Shown here one piece after another: positions 1 to 8,364 of a DNA stretch of 49,992 bases (within the stretch, counting starts at the first letter, position 1; the number at the start of each line of letters is the position of its first letter). The stretch is taken from contig PUKV01000252.1 in NCBI GenBank assembly GCA_003550645.1, forward strand, positions 1 to 49,992, read 5' to 3'. This stretch comes from Syntrophomonadaceae bacterium. GTDB lineage: Bacteria; Bacillota; Dethiobacteria; DTU022. A program made the position numbers and the translations under genes. A model generated the notes under the pieces. That model was given only the letters and a program-made list of their open reading frames with translations, was not told the origin of the DNA and searched no databases.

Positions 1-785
1 GGGATGACCCCGACTTCGGTCATAATCCTGGGAACTAGATCAATTGCTGTTTCCAGGTCTTCAAATAAAACCATCATATCGGTCTTAGCCCTGGGCAATG
101 GAATTAACTTGACGATAATTTTGGTGAAAATACCCAGGGTTCCCTCTGATCCCACCATCAGCTGGACCATGTTGTAACCGGTAACATCTTTAACCCGTTT
201 GCCTCCATAAAAGGCAATTTCCCCTGAAGGCAGGACCACTTCCAACCCGAGGATATAACGGTTGGTAACACCGTACTTGATAGCCTTCCCGCCGCCGGCA
301 TTTTCAGCGACATTGCCGCCCAGATAGCAGGTTAAAAGGCTCATGGGATAACCGGCAAAAAAGAGCCCTTCTTTTTCCACGGCAGCGCTGAAATCGTTGG
401 TAATGATCCCCGGCTCCGCAATCGCCATCATGTTGGCCCTGTCAATTTCCAGGATCCGGTTCATCCGTTCCACGGAAAGAAGGATGCCGCCCATTACGGG
501 CACCCCGCCCCCGGAAAGTCCGCTTTTAGCACCCTGGGGAGTCACCGGAATTTTTTCCCGGTTGGCCAGCTTCATGATTGCCGCTATTTCTTCTGTGCTG
601 TTCGGCTTAACCACCACTTCCGGCAAACCGTGGTACATTTCTTCCGCCACTTCGTCATGGGAGTAGTCTTTTAGCTGTTCCTCGTCATCAACCAGGACAT
701 ACTTTTCACCGACAATACTTTTAAGTTCTTCCACCACTGCAGACGAGACAGGCCGGTAACCTGCCGCCTTTTGATCTTCAGACAT
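1..785 (-). CDS. glcD: FAD-binding oxidase, GlcD/lactate dehydrogenase type (C-terminus cut by window edge)
   Basis: The N-terminal 261 residues of a PCMH-type FAD oxidase are visible, and the rest lies off the left edge. The FAD-binding stretch is recognisable: PQGAKSGLSGGGVPV at about residues 90-105, then GGNVAENAGG and RYILGLEVVLPSGE, typical of glycolate/D-lactate dehydrogenase GlcD. Family members oxidise 2-hydroxy acids to 2-oxo acids and pass electrons to a quinone, an Fe-S subunit or an electron-transfer flavoprotein. The ATG at 785 follows an AGGAGG-like ribosome site (taggaggttattgtATG). The gene lies downstream of a GntR/FadR regulator and a TGGTCAGACCA palindrome, so regulation by that protein is inferred. 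The exact substrate (glycolate, lactate or another hydroxy acid) cannot be told from this fragment. Confidence 0.85.
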   Translation of the reverse strand, partial: MSEDQKAAGYRPVSSAVVEELKSIVGEKYVLVDDEEQLKDYSHDEVAEEMYHGLPEVVVKPNSTEEIAAIMKLANREKIPVTPQGAKSGLSGGGVPVMGGILLSVERMNRILEIDRANMMAIAEPGIITNDFSAAVEKEGLFFAGYPMSLLTCYLGGNVAENAGGGKAIKYGVTNRYILGLEVVLPSGEIAFYGGKRVKDVTGYNMVQLMVGSEGTLGIFTKIIVKLIPLPRAKTDMMVLFEDLETAIDLVPRIMTEVGVI

Positions 786-988
786 ACAATAACCTCCTAT
801 TCAATAATTTCTTTATCCTGCCAGATTTACTCAATCAACAATTACAAGGTTGCTGAAAAACTCGGCTTATACCTCGCTCCTGTTTAAGTTATAGCCATAA
901 ACTGCTGCAATAGAAGAACACCTTGCCCTGGTGGAATTTTCTGGTATAATGTTGATGTGGTTATCTGGCATGATGGTCGGCTGTATGA

Positions 989-999
989 TGGTCAGACCA
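989..999. promoter_or_regulatory. FadR-family operator-like palindrome TGGTCAGACCA
   Basis: An 11-bp perfect palindrome, TGGTCAGACCA, sits about 200 bp upstream of the glcD-like start and about 100 bp downstream of the FadR-type regulator gene. Operators with TGGTC/GACCA half-sites are established for FadR-subfamily GntR regulators of organic-acid genes (LldR, PdhR, GlcC). A further half-site, ATGATGGTC, is directly repeated at 970-978 and 985-993. It is inferred to be the binding site of the regulator encoded at 1099-1800. The remainder of the 313-bp gap from 786 to 1098 shows no gene. Confidence 0.55.
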
Positions 1000-1098
1000 C
1001 TTTAGATATACTAATACGACATTAAGTCGAGATATCCTTCTTTAAAAATTATTTTTTTGTTACAGCAGATCTTTAAAACTGGTATTTCAGGATTTACT

Positions 1099-1800
1099 CT
1101 ACTCCCGGGCAGTTTCCTGCCAAACAAATTCCAGGTGCCTGTGGATGGCATTGCGGGCCTCTTCTGGATTTCTTTCCTCTACCGCTTTATATATATCACG
1201 GTGCTGCTGCTGCAGGATCTGGCGGTGTTCGGGCTTGGAGAACATTTTCTCGCGGCTTTCTCGCATCGTTTTTATAAGCAGGTCGGAGACCTTGCTCATT
1301 AAGTTTTGAAGGACCCGGTTACCGGTAGCTTCGCTCAATGCTACATGAAAAGAAGCATCTGCTTCTTCCCCCAGGTAGCCTCTTTGATAATCCTCTTCCA
1401 TCATGGACAAATACTCTTTCATTCTTTCAATTTGTCCCTCGGAAGCTCTTCCAGCAGCCAGGTATGCAGCTTCACCTTCCAAGATCCTTCTCACTTCAAG
1501 TAATTCAAAGGAAGTACCCTTTTCCATCAACAGCATCATGGTTAGCGGCTGGATTGCTTCCGCCGATCCGGAAACTGAACTTATAAAAGTTCCTTCACCG
1601 CTCTTGCTTTCCAGGATTCCCATCAATTCCAGGGCCAGGAAAGCTTCCCGTACTGAAGAACGGCTGACCTGGAGTTTTTCAGCCATTTCACGTTCCGACA
1701 TCAATTTATCGCCGGGCTTTAATTCGCCTTTCTCGATTAATTCCCGCAGCTGTTCGATAATTTCCGTATAAACCCGCTTACGTTTAATTGGTTGAAACAT
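1099..1800 (-). CDS. FadR/GntR-family transcriptional regulator
   Basis: A 233-residue repressor or activator. It has an N-terminal winged helix-turn-helix at about residues 8-72 (KLMSEREMAEKLQVSRSSVRE, then GILESKSGEGTFI) and a C-terminal all-helical FCD effector domain (FHVALSEATGNRVL, then HRDIYKAVEERNPEEAR). The FCD acidic and histidine residues usually bind a metal and a carboxylate ligand. The ORF track begins 24 codons earlier, but that extension is read from the inverted repeat just upstream (EYLEPSPIF). I therefore start at ATG 1800 (MFQPIKRKRVY), which has GGAGAG upstream at a rather long spacing. The neighbouring glcD-like gene and TGGTCAGACCA site suggest control of hydroxy-acid oxidation, possibly LldR-like. 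The ligand is unknown. Confidence 0.88.
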   Translation of the reverse strand: MFQPIKRKRVYTEIIEQLRELIEKGELKPGDKLMSEREMAEKLQVSRSSVREAFLALELMGILESKSGEGTFISSVSGSAEAIQPLTMMLLMEKGTSFELLEVRRILEGEAAYLAAGRASEGQIERMKEYLSMMEEDYQRGYLGEEADASFHVALSEATGNRVLQNLMSKVSDLLIKTMRESREKMFSKPEHRQILQQQHRDIYKAVEERNPEEARNAIHRHLEFVWQETARE

Positions 1801-1820
1801 CTTGGTTAAACTCACTCTCC

Positions 1821-1909
1821 GGAATATTGGGGACGGTTCTAAATATTCCACCTTACCGCTCAGCAGAACCAATCGGGTCCGGAATATTTAGAACCGTCCC
1901 CAATATTCC
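1821..1909. repeat. REP-like inverted repeat element with GAACCGTCCCC core
   Basis: Two 29-bp arms, at 1821-1849 and 1881-1909, are perfect reverse complements separated by 31 bp. Each arm is itself an imperfect hairpin, with GGAATATT and AATATTCC ends around a core reading TAGAACCGTCCCC on one strand. The element starts immediately after the rho stop codon and ends 20 bp before the regulator's ATG, so it fills almost the whole intergenic space. It could serve as a bidirectional hairpin or terminator, or be a mobile REP/MITE-like sequence. A copy with different arms but the same core lies at 44985. Confidence 0.85.
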
Positions 1910-3154
1910 TTACATGGTGTGCATGTTGCTTAGGAATTCCTCGTTTGATTTAGTCTTTCTGAGCCGGTCCATCAGCTTCTCCAAGAATTCGATGCTGGTG
2001 CTGCTGCCCATGGCCCGGCGCAGGGCCCACATCAGTTCAATCTTGTGTTCATCAAGAAGCAGCTCTTCGCGGCGGGTCCCTGAGCGGGAAATATCGATAG
2101 CCGGGAAGATCCGGCGATCCGCGATGCGGCGATCCAGGTGCAGCTCCATGTTGCCCGTTCCCTTGAATTCTTCATATACGACATCGTCCATCCTGCTGCC
2201 GGTATCAACAATCGTCGTGGCCAGCACGGTAAGGCTGCCCCCCTGATCAATATTCCTGGCGGCCCCAAAGAAGCGTTTTGGTTTATAGAAAGCGCTGGGA
2301 TCTATCCCGCCGGACAGGGTCCTGCCACTCGGCGGTATAACCAGGTTGTAGGCCCGGGTGAGCCTCGTAATACTATCAATCAAGACGGCAACATCCCGGC
2401 CCTGTTCCACCAGGCGCTGGGATCTTTCAAGCACCAGCTCGGCCAGGCGGATGTGGTTCTCCGGCTTTTGGTCGAATGTTGAACTGACCACGTCGGCATC
2501 AACACTGCGTTCCATATCGGTAACTTCTTCCGGGCGCTCGTCGATCAGCAGTATAATCAGCTTGATTTCCGGCTGGTTGGATGAAATACTGTTGGCGAGC
2601 TGCTTCAAAAGCATAGTTTTCCCTGCTTTCGGCGGAGAGACGATCAAGCCGCGCTGTCCCCTGCCGATCGGAATCAGCAGGTCGATGATCCGGGTGGACA
2701 TGATATGAGACTGGGTTTCCATTTTAATCTGCTCATCGGGGTGGATGGGCACCAGTGAGGAAAAGGGCGGGCGACTGGACAACTTTTCCGGATCCTCTCC
2801 ATTGATCTCTTCCACCTGGAGAAGGGCATAGTAGCGTTCATTGTCTTTAGGCGGCCGGATCCGGCCGGAAATAATGTCCCCCGTCCTCATGTTGAAGCGG
2901 CGAATCTGGGATGCCGAAATATAAATATCATCTTCTGAAAAATGGTACTGCTTCCGCCGTAAAAAACCGAATCCATCCGGCATAATTTCCAGCATCCCTG
3001 AAGCGGTATGCTGTTCGCCGTTTTCAGAGAATAGCCTGGTAAGAGAGTCAATCAATTCCTGCTTGCGCATTGTTGACTGCCCTTTAATTTCATGTTCTTT
3101 TGCCAAACGATGCAGTTCATGTAATTTCATCGTTTGCAGGTTCTTTGTATCCAA
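1910..3154 (-). CDS. rho: Transcription termination factor Rho
   Basis: A hexameric RNA helicase that ends transcription at Rho-dependent sites. Domains in order are a Rho_N SAP-like segment (LHELHRLAKEHEIKG), an RNA-binding cold-shock fold (DGFGFLRRKQYHFSEDDIYIS, about residues 50-110), and a RecA-like ATPase with Walker A PPKAGKTMLLKQ and Walker B LIILLIDERPEEVTDM. The Q-loop/R-loop region (IPPSGRTLSGGIDPSA) is intact. The ORF track starts at 3208, but a TTG at 3154 has a good ribosome site (aaggtgg, 9-nt spacing) and gives 414 residues, close to the family's usual 420. The stop codon abuts the inverted repeat at 1821-1909. rpmE, a common neighbour, is absent. Confidence 0.95.
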   Translation of the reverse strand: MDTKNLQTMKLHELHRLAKEHEIKGQSTMRKQELIDSLTRLFSENGEQHTASGMLEIMPDGFGFLRRKQYHFSEDDIYISASQIRRFNMRTGDIISGRIRPPKDNERYYALLQVEEINGEDPEKLSSRPPFSSLVPIHPDEQIKMETQSHIMSTRIIDLLIPIGRGQRGLIVSPPKAGKTMLLKQLANSISSNQPEIKLIILLIDERPEEVTDMERSVDADVVSSTFDQKPENHIRLAELVLERSQRLVEQGRDVAVLIDSITRLTRAYNLVIPPSGRTLSGGIDPSAFYKPKRFFGAARNIDQGGSLTVLATTIVDTGSRMDDVVYEEFKGTGNMELHLDRRIADRRIFPAIDISRSGTRREELLLDEHKIELMWALRRAMGSSTSIEFLEKLMDRLRKTKSNEEFLSNMHTM

Positions 3155-3208
3155 TTCAAAACACCACCTTTTTAAATTGCCACTACCTTTAATACTAAAG
3201 CGAAACAT

Positions 3209-3966
3209 ATGTCGTCAATTAGAACTCGCTGAGCCGCGGAGACAGTTCCATCGTTTTCCCTTCGACCTGCACTGCTCTTTGGAATGCTCGAGCTGACCCC
3301 CTGGCATCGCATGTAAGCTGGTATACCCATGTCATCGGAGCTTGTACTGACGGCCAGGAAAACTGGTCTGAAATAGCTATGCTAAAAAGCGGTTAAAGCT
3401 GCAATCCGATCTATAGCCCCGGCAAGCATTGTTCCAGCACCTACCAATAATACTGCAGCAGCAACAAACCGGAACACGACGGCACCAGTAACTTATCTAT
3501 CCCGCTTCTCCTTAAATATTTCTAATGGTTCTAGCTGGGTTATGTACTTGCGTTCATATCAGAAGACCAGCCGGCTGCTCATAGTATTTGCAACAGCAAT
3601 TCATTAAATCTCAGCCCCTATCCAGCCGACTGGAAACGGAGTTATACCAGGCCTGGCATGGATCATAGAAATTATGCATAGCATTCCCTGGAAGTTGAGC
3701 TGGCATTATAATTGCCTTAATCGCAATTAACAGCCGGGCGAAACAAGCTCTTATTCCTTTATGAGGGGACAGTATATTATCGCTTTATGTCATTATATCA
3801 GGTAAGCCTTCCTGGAATTGAGAAGTATTAAAAATACACCAATCATAACTTTCATATATGTTTCCGAGTTAATTCTCTATTGTTTGAAATAATCCTGCTG
3901 AAATCATAAAAAATATCATTATTTTTTTGCAAGAGCTAAAAAAAATATCTAAACGCGCCTTTTTCT
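3209..3966. other. Gene-poor intergenic stretch, nothing recognised
   Basis: About 760 bp between rho and the MBL hydrolase contain no ORF with coding character on either strand and no RNA gene that I recognise. A short AGGGGACAGTATATTAT motif at about 3764-3780 resembles repeat fragments but is not resolved into an element. The right end (3885-3960) is AT-rich. It may hold a decayed gene or an unrecognised RNA. Confidence 0.6.
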
Positions 3967-4584
3967 TTATGCTTTTTTAATAAAAGGGTTGTCTTCAATT
4001 TCTTCACCAATTGTTGTAGCCGGTCCATGGCCCGGATATACGATCGTCTGTCCCGGCAATTTTACCAGGCGCTCATGAATGCTTCTCATTAAGCTGGAAT
4101 ATGATCCACCGGCGAGGTCGGTCCTTCCAATCGAGCCGGCAAAGAGAGTATCACCACAAAATACAACTTTCTCGTCATACAGGCATAATCCTCCGGGCGT
4201 ATGGCCCGGCGTTTCCATGATCTGCAAGGAGCATCGCCCAAAGTCAACACTGTCGCCTTCTTTGACAAACTGGTCCGGTTCGGGCTGTTTCCCAAGGACG
4301 ATCCGCAGTCCAAAGCCTGGATTTTTATATATTTCATAATCTTTCTCAGACAACAGGATCGGAACCGTTAATTCTTCCTTTAACTTTCCATTGGCTCCAA
4401 TATGATCTACATGGCCATGCGTGTTGACAATACAGGTAATTTCAAGGTCCATTCCTTTTACTATCTCCAGGATTCCTTTACCATCCGAGCCGGGATCAAT
4501 AACAATCCCTTTGCCGGTTTCCGGACATGAAACCAGGTAGCAGTTTGTAGCAAACATTCCAACTGTGATCTTTTTAACTTCCAT
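3967..4584 (-). CDS. MBL-fold metallo-hydrolase, glyoxalase II-like (YqgX type)
   Basis: A 205-residue metallo-beta-lactamase-fold hydrolase. The metal-binding motifs are complete: THGHVDH at about residues 54-60, PGHTPGG in the middle, GDTLFAGSIGRTD, and the late PGHGPATTIGEE. These match the small hydroxyacylglutathione-hydrolase-like family typified by B. subtilis YqgX, whose substrate is probably a thioester, though bacillithiol or glutathione conjugates are unproven here. I use ATG 4584 (MEVKKITVGMF), where family homology begins. The 37 extra residues of the ORF track are basic and low in family character. It lies 58 bp downstream of the phosphomutase-like gene and is probably co-transcribed with it and htrA. 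Confidence 0.85.
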   Translation of the reverse strand: MEVKKITVGMFATNCYLVSCPETGKGIVIDPGSDGKGILEIVKGMDLEITCIVNTHGHVDHIGANGKLKEELTVPILLSEKDYEIYKNPGFGLRIVLGKQPEPDQFVKEGDSVDFGRCSLQIMETPGHTPGGLCLYDEKVVFCGDTLFAGSIGRTDLAGGSYSSLMRSIHERLVKLPGQTIVYPGHGPATTIGEEIEDNPFIKKA

Positions 4585-4642
4585 CGTCCTGGATTTAAGC
4601 TCCTTTATGCTGCGATTTTTCTTTCTTCTCCAGCTATGCTTT

Positions 4643-5599
4643 TCATCTGTTACAGATCCTTCTGATCGGTTTTTTTTGGTTCCCCCCTTCTGCAAGCAGT
4701 TCTTTTACCAGGGGTAGCAGGTCGGTCAAATCATTGAGATGGCGGCCCCGACCGCGCCGCAGGTATTCATCGCCAATCATCAACAGGGGAACCCGGTTTA
4801 AATTGTGATCCCGCCTTTTAACATCCTCCAGGTTACCATGATCGCTGGTCACAATTACCATCTCTTGATCTGGATCTATCTGTTCAGCCAGGCTGCCGAT
4901 AAATTGATCAAGCCTGGTTACCACCTGGCCGGCCTCATTACTGTCAGCCAAATGACCGGCCAGATCGCTCAAGAAGTATTCAAAAAGGCAGAAATCAAAT
5001 TTCCTGCTGATATTTAGAAGCTGTTGTGCGCCCTGTTCGGGAGTCAGCAGGGGCACATCGAACTGCATTCGCTGCAATACTTCATTGGTTATATCCATGT
5101 ATAACGCCCGGCCGGACTTAATATCTTCAAGGCTGTAAAAGGGAAGCCCACCATAATAAGTGGTCAGCGTCGAACAGGAGTAGCGGCACCCGGGAAGACC
5201 CCGGCGCAGTAGTTCAAAAAAGGGCGGCCTGTAGGCATTGGCAAAAGTGACCCTGTAACCGATCTGCTTTAACTGCTTGAATAGAGAGTTTTCAGCAATT
5301 AATTGCCGGAGCGAATTATTAGGAAAGCCGCGCAGGTGCCGGCCCAGGAAAGCAGCAGCGTTTACACCGGTAAATATTGAAGCCTGCCCGGTTGCGCTTT
5401 GCGGCAAGCCGTCAACTCCCAGGGTAGCATCGAGGCTGAAAAGCGAAGCTTTTAAGCTCTCATGATTAACTGCTTTACTTGTAAGGCGCTTCCCGTCAAG
5501 CAGCCTGGCAAGGCCGGGTGTCTCTGTATAGACAAAGGGATTACCGGCCTCCTGCTCACCAAGGCCAACACCATCGATGAAAATAAAGATCAGGCGCAA
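4643..5599 (-). CDS. Alkaline-phosphatase-superfamily metalloenzyme, phosphoglycerate-mutase-like
   Basis: A 318-residue enzyme of the alkaline phosphatase/iPGM superfamily. Visible metal-site elements are FIDGVGLGE near the N-terminus, the nucleophile region LPQSATGQASIFTG at about residues 60-75, and the C-terminal VTSDHGNLED. It is much shorter than true cofactor-independent phosphoglycerate mutase (about 510 residues) and lacks the inserted transferase domain, so the mutase reaction itself should not be assumed. I chose a TTG start at 5599 because a perfect GGAGG lies 7 nt upstream. The ORF-track ATG at 5650 overlaps the htrA stop (TAATG), so translational coupling is a possible alternative. 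The substrate is unknown. Confidence 0.75.
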   Translation of the reverse strand: MRLIFIFIDGVGLGEQEAGNPFVYTETPGLARLLDGKRLTSKAVNHESLKASLFSLDATLGVDGLPQSATGQASIFTGVNAAAFLGRHLRGFPNNSLRQLIAENSLFKQLKQIGYRVTFANAYRPPFFELLRRGLPGCRYSCSTLTTYYGGLPFYSLEDIKSGRALYMDITNEVLQRMQFDVPLLTPEQGAQQLLNISRKFDFCLFEYFLSDLAGHLADSNEAGQVVTRLDQFIGSLAEQIDPDQEMVIVTSDHGNLEDVKRRDHNLNRVPLLMIGDEYLRRGRGRHLNDLTDLLPLVKELLAEGGNQKKPIRRICNR

Positions 5600-5649
5600 C
5601 TTTCGGCCTCCATTTATTCTTACCTGTTTCATTTTGCCTGGTTTTTTCA

Positions 5650-6813
5650 TTATTCCGGCAGCAGCGGTTCCTCGTTTAAATCACCGGGCCGTTCTTCAAA
5701 AGTGAGGGCCGTCTCTTTTTGCTCTCCATCCCGGTAGAAAACTATGTTAACCGTATCATCGGGATAGTAGTAGAGCATAATATCAAACAGCTGGGCCAGG
5801 AACTCGATGCCCTGGTCATCAATAGCGACGATAACATCTCCGGGTTCCAAGCCGGCTTCGTCGGCAGGGCTGTCGGGAACTACTTCAACCAGGTGCACAC
5901 CCATGTCAGGTTCCGGATCATCATAATCAAGCCAATCTTCGATCAGGACCCCCATATGGGGCCGCTGTACTTTACCATATTCCAGAAAGTCCCGGGCCAC
6001 ACGGTCCACGGTGTTACTGGGAACGGAAAACCCAATCCCTTCCACCCCGGGAAGGGCAATCTTAGCTGTATTGATGCCCACAACTTCACCATCAAGATTA
6101 ACCAGGGGACCGCCGCTGTTCCCGGGGTTTACAACCGCATCGGTTTGAATAAAAGTGTAAGCATAATCTGTACCTGGAATCATTACCTGGCGCTCAACTG
6201 CACTGATAATACCGGCAGTCACGCTTTGTTGGAGCCCCAGCGGATTACCGATGGCCAGGACGGTTTCCCCAACCCGACTTTGCCCGGAATCGGCAAGCGG
6301 TATATAGGTCAGGTCACTTTCATCGATATGCAGCAGGGCCAGGTCGGTCATAGTATCTGACCCCACCAGTTCGGCTTCAAAGATCCCCTTCTCCGGCATC
6401 ATGACCTGGATTTGCTCGGCGTTTTCAATTACATGGTGGTTGGTAATAATATAGCCATCGGCAGAGACTACCACTCCTGAACCCGATTCCTCTTGCTCAA
6501 ACTGCTGACCGCCAAAAGAGGCAACATCAAAACGGCTGCTAACCCCAACTACAGCGGGCATAACCTGTTCAACCACTGCGACAATTTCTTGATCCCTTTC
6601 CGGTGCCGGCAGGGGATCTTCTTCCGGCGGCTCGGTTTCCACTATTTCGGGAACAGCCTCTTCATTGGTAACAGGCACCAGGTAAAAGAAAAATAACCCG
6701 TAAACCAGGGCTGCGCCCAGTATAATGCCCAGGATACCAAAGGAAATATACCCGATGACAGTCCAGGCTCCTCCACGACTGGACCGGTTATTATAACCAT
6801 GGTAATGACTCAT
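5650..6813 (-). CDS. htrA: HtrA/DegP-family membrane-anchored serine protease with PDZ domain
   Basis: A 387-residue S1C protease for surface protein quality control. It has a cytoplasmic N-terminus, one membrane segment at about residues 20-48 (GYISFGILGIILGAALVYGLFFFYLV), an acidic linker, a trypsin-like domain and a C-terminal PDZ domain (about 295-370, SPADEAGLEPGDVIVAID). The catalytic triad is visible as His in TNHHVIENA, Asp in MTDLALLHID and Ser in NPGNSGGPLV. B. subtilis also carries an htrA-type gene (htrC) at the end of the walRK operon, and here the gene follows murA and yycI/yycH by a gap of about 200 bp. No separate promoter was identified. Confidence 0.93.
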   Translation of the reverse strand: MSHYHGYNNRSSRGGAWTVIGYISFGILGIILGAALVYGLFFFYLVPVTNEEAVPEIVETEPPEEDPLPAPERDQEIVAVVEQVMPAVVGVSSRFDVASFGGQQFEQEESGSGVVVSADGYIITNHHVIENAEQIQVMMPEKGIFEAELVGSDTMTDLALLHIDESDLTYIPLADSGQSRVGETVLAIGNPLGLQQSVTAGIISAVERQVMIPGTDYAYTFIQTDAVVNPGNSGGPLVNLDGEVVGINTAKIALPGVEGIGFSVPSNTVDRVARDFLEYGKVQRPHMGVLIEDWLDYDDPEPDMGVHLVEVVPDSPADEAGLEPGDVIVAIDDQGIEFLAQLFDIMLYYYPDDTVNIVFYRDGEQKETALTFEERPGDLNEEPLLPE

Positions 6814-7016
6814 GTAAATACATCCCTCCTGTTATTATCAGGCCGAATTAACAAAGATGATCAGCTTTCTGTATTAGTGCTGGATCATGGCTTTATTGCA
6901 GTAGAATAATTGCTGGCAATATTTCGGCTGAATACGCTTCCTGTAGCAGCCTGTAAAAGATAGTTTATAATAATTCGCTGGGATCGTAAAGAGGATAGTA
7001 GCTGCAGCAGCAGCTG

Positions 7017-8306
7017 TCAGTCAAGGCTGGTAGAGGAGCTGTCCAGGTTTTTTTCGCTCACCCGATGTATCGACGCTCCCAGACCGATCAGTTTTTTTTC
7101 AAAGTTTTCATAACCGCGGTCGATGTGTTCAACAGCACTAATTTGGCTTTTCCCTTCGGCAATCAAAGCCGCTATGATTAAGGCCGCTCCCGATCGAAGG
7201 TCATGGGCTGTAACAGGTGCTCCAGAAAGACGGCCGCCCCCTTCAATCAGCGCTGTACGGCCCTCTACTTTAATCCTGGCGCCCATCCTTTTTAGCTCAT
7301 CAACCTGGTTATAACGCCCGTCAAAAACGTTTTCAGTGATAACACTGAGGCCTCTGGCAGCAGTTAACATGACCATTCCGGGCGGCTGAAGATCTGTTGG
7401 AAACCCGGGATATGGAAATGTTTTCAAGTCTGAGGCACAAAGAGAGCCGGTAGACTCAACTTTAATCATTTCGGGTTCAACCTCCACACCGGCTCCTGCT
7501 TCCCGCAGCTTGGCGGTTATGGCTTCAAGGTGTTTGGGGATAACCTCTTCCACTTTGATGCTGCCGCCGGTGGCTGCAGCGGCAAGCATGAAAGTTCCGG
7601 CCTCAATCCTGTCCGGTATTACCGTATGGGAGGCCCCGTGCAATTCTTTCACCCCGTCAATCCTGATCACATCAGTCCCGGCCCCTCTTATCCTACCCCC
7701 CATAGCATTTAAAAAGTTGGCCAGATCAACAATTTCCGGTTCTTTGGCCACGTTCTCAAGTACAGTCCTGCCTTCAGCGGAAGAAGCGGCAAGCATCAGG
7801 TTTACAGTGGCACCAATACTCACTACGTCCAGGTAAATGTGAGCCCCTACCAGCTTTTCTGCAGAAAGGTTAATCATGCCATGTTCGATGTTGATATCTG
7901 CACCCAGGGCAGAAAACCCTTTCAGGTGCTGGTCAATGGGGCGCGGACCGAGATCACAACCACCGGGAATGGGGACTTCAGCCCGCCCAAAGCGGGCCAA
8001 AAGGCTGCCCATAAAATAATAGGATGCTCTCATCCTTTTAACCAGCTCATAAGAGGGGGCAACCCTTGCCAGGTTACCAGGGGTTAAATCCAGGGCATTT
8101 CGGCCGCGCCTGCGAATAGAAACCCCCAGGTTTTCCAGGATTTCAACCATTGTGCGAACGTCAGTTATATCAGGCAAGTTTTCCAGGTGGACATTATCTT
8201 TAGTTAAAACTACAGCCGGAAGGATTGCTACGGCGGCATTTTTAGAACCGCTTATTTTAACATTGCCTGATAAACTGGTATCGCCTTTTACAATAATACT
8301 TTCCAT
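7017..8306 (-). CDS. murA: UDP-N-acetylglucosamine 1-carboxyvinyltransferase MurA
   Basis: This 429-residue enzyme transfers enolpyruvate from PEP to UDP-GlcNAc, the first committed step of peptidoglycan synthesis. It shows the EPSP-synthase-like inside-out barrel: GSKNAAVAILPA at the N-terminus (the KN pair binds substrate), MRASYYFMGSLLARFG, the active-site cysteine loop PIPGGCDLGPRPIDQH, FPTDLQPPGMV, and DLRSGAALIIAALIA. The catalytic Cys is present, so fosfomycin sensitivity is expected on family grounds. The gene follows yycI by 58 bp, placing wall synthesis directly downstream of the WalRK regulators. Firmicutes often carry two MurA paralogues, and which one this is cannot be decided here. 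Confidence 0.95.
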   Translation of the reverse strand: MESIIVKGDTSLSGNVKISGSKNAAVAILPAVVLTKDNVHLENLPDITDVRTMVEILENLGVSIRRRGRNALDLTPGNLARVAPSYELVKRMRASYYFMGSLLARFGRAEVPIPGGCDLGPRPIDQHLKGFSALGADINIEHGMINLSAEKLVGAHIYLDVVSIGATVNLMLAASSAEGRTVLENVAKEPEIVDLANFLNAMGGRIRGAGTDVIRIDGVKELHGASHTVIPDRIEAGTFMLAAAATGGSIKVEEVIPKHLEAITAKLREAGAGVEVEPEMIKVESTGSLCASDLKTFPYPGFPTDLQPPGMVMLTAARGLSVITENVFDGRYNQVDELKRMGARIKVEGRTALIEGGGRLSGAPVTAHDLRSGAALIIAALIAEGKSQISAVEHIDRGYENFEKKLIGLGASIHRVSEKNLDSSSTSLD

Positions 8307-8364
8307 AGTAACTTCAGTCGCCTCCGCTTCAATTATATCATTAAAACTACAGCCGGAATAGTAA

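Noticed and set aside
923-950. TTGCCC-16-TATAAT promoter-like match on the plus strand
   Set aside because: No plus-strand gene lies downstream, and both flanking genes are on the minus strand; probably a chance match in AT-rich DNA.
1801-1872. 24-codon N-terminal extension of the FadR-type regulator in the ORF track
   Set aside because: The extension is translated from the inverted repeat element; the homologous protein begins at ATG 1800.
3761-3780. AGGGGACAGTATATTAT motif resembling a repeat fragment
   Set aside because: No partner arm or second copy was found by eye in this window, so it cannot be called an element.
4585-4695. 37-codon extension of the MBL hydrolase
   Set aside because: Basic low-complexity residues without family similarity, running into the end of the upstream gene; the internal ATG 4584 fits the family.
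5719-6360. 213-aa plus-strand ORF
   Set aside because: Antisense shadow of the htrA protease, which has full catalytic motifs in its own frame.
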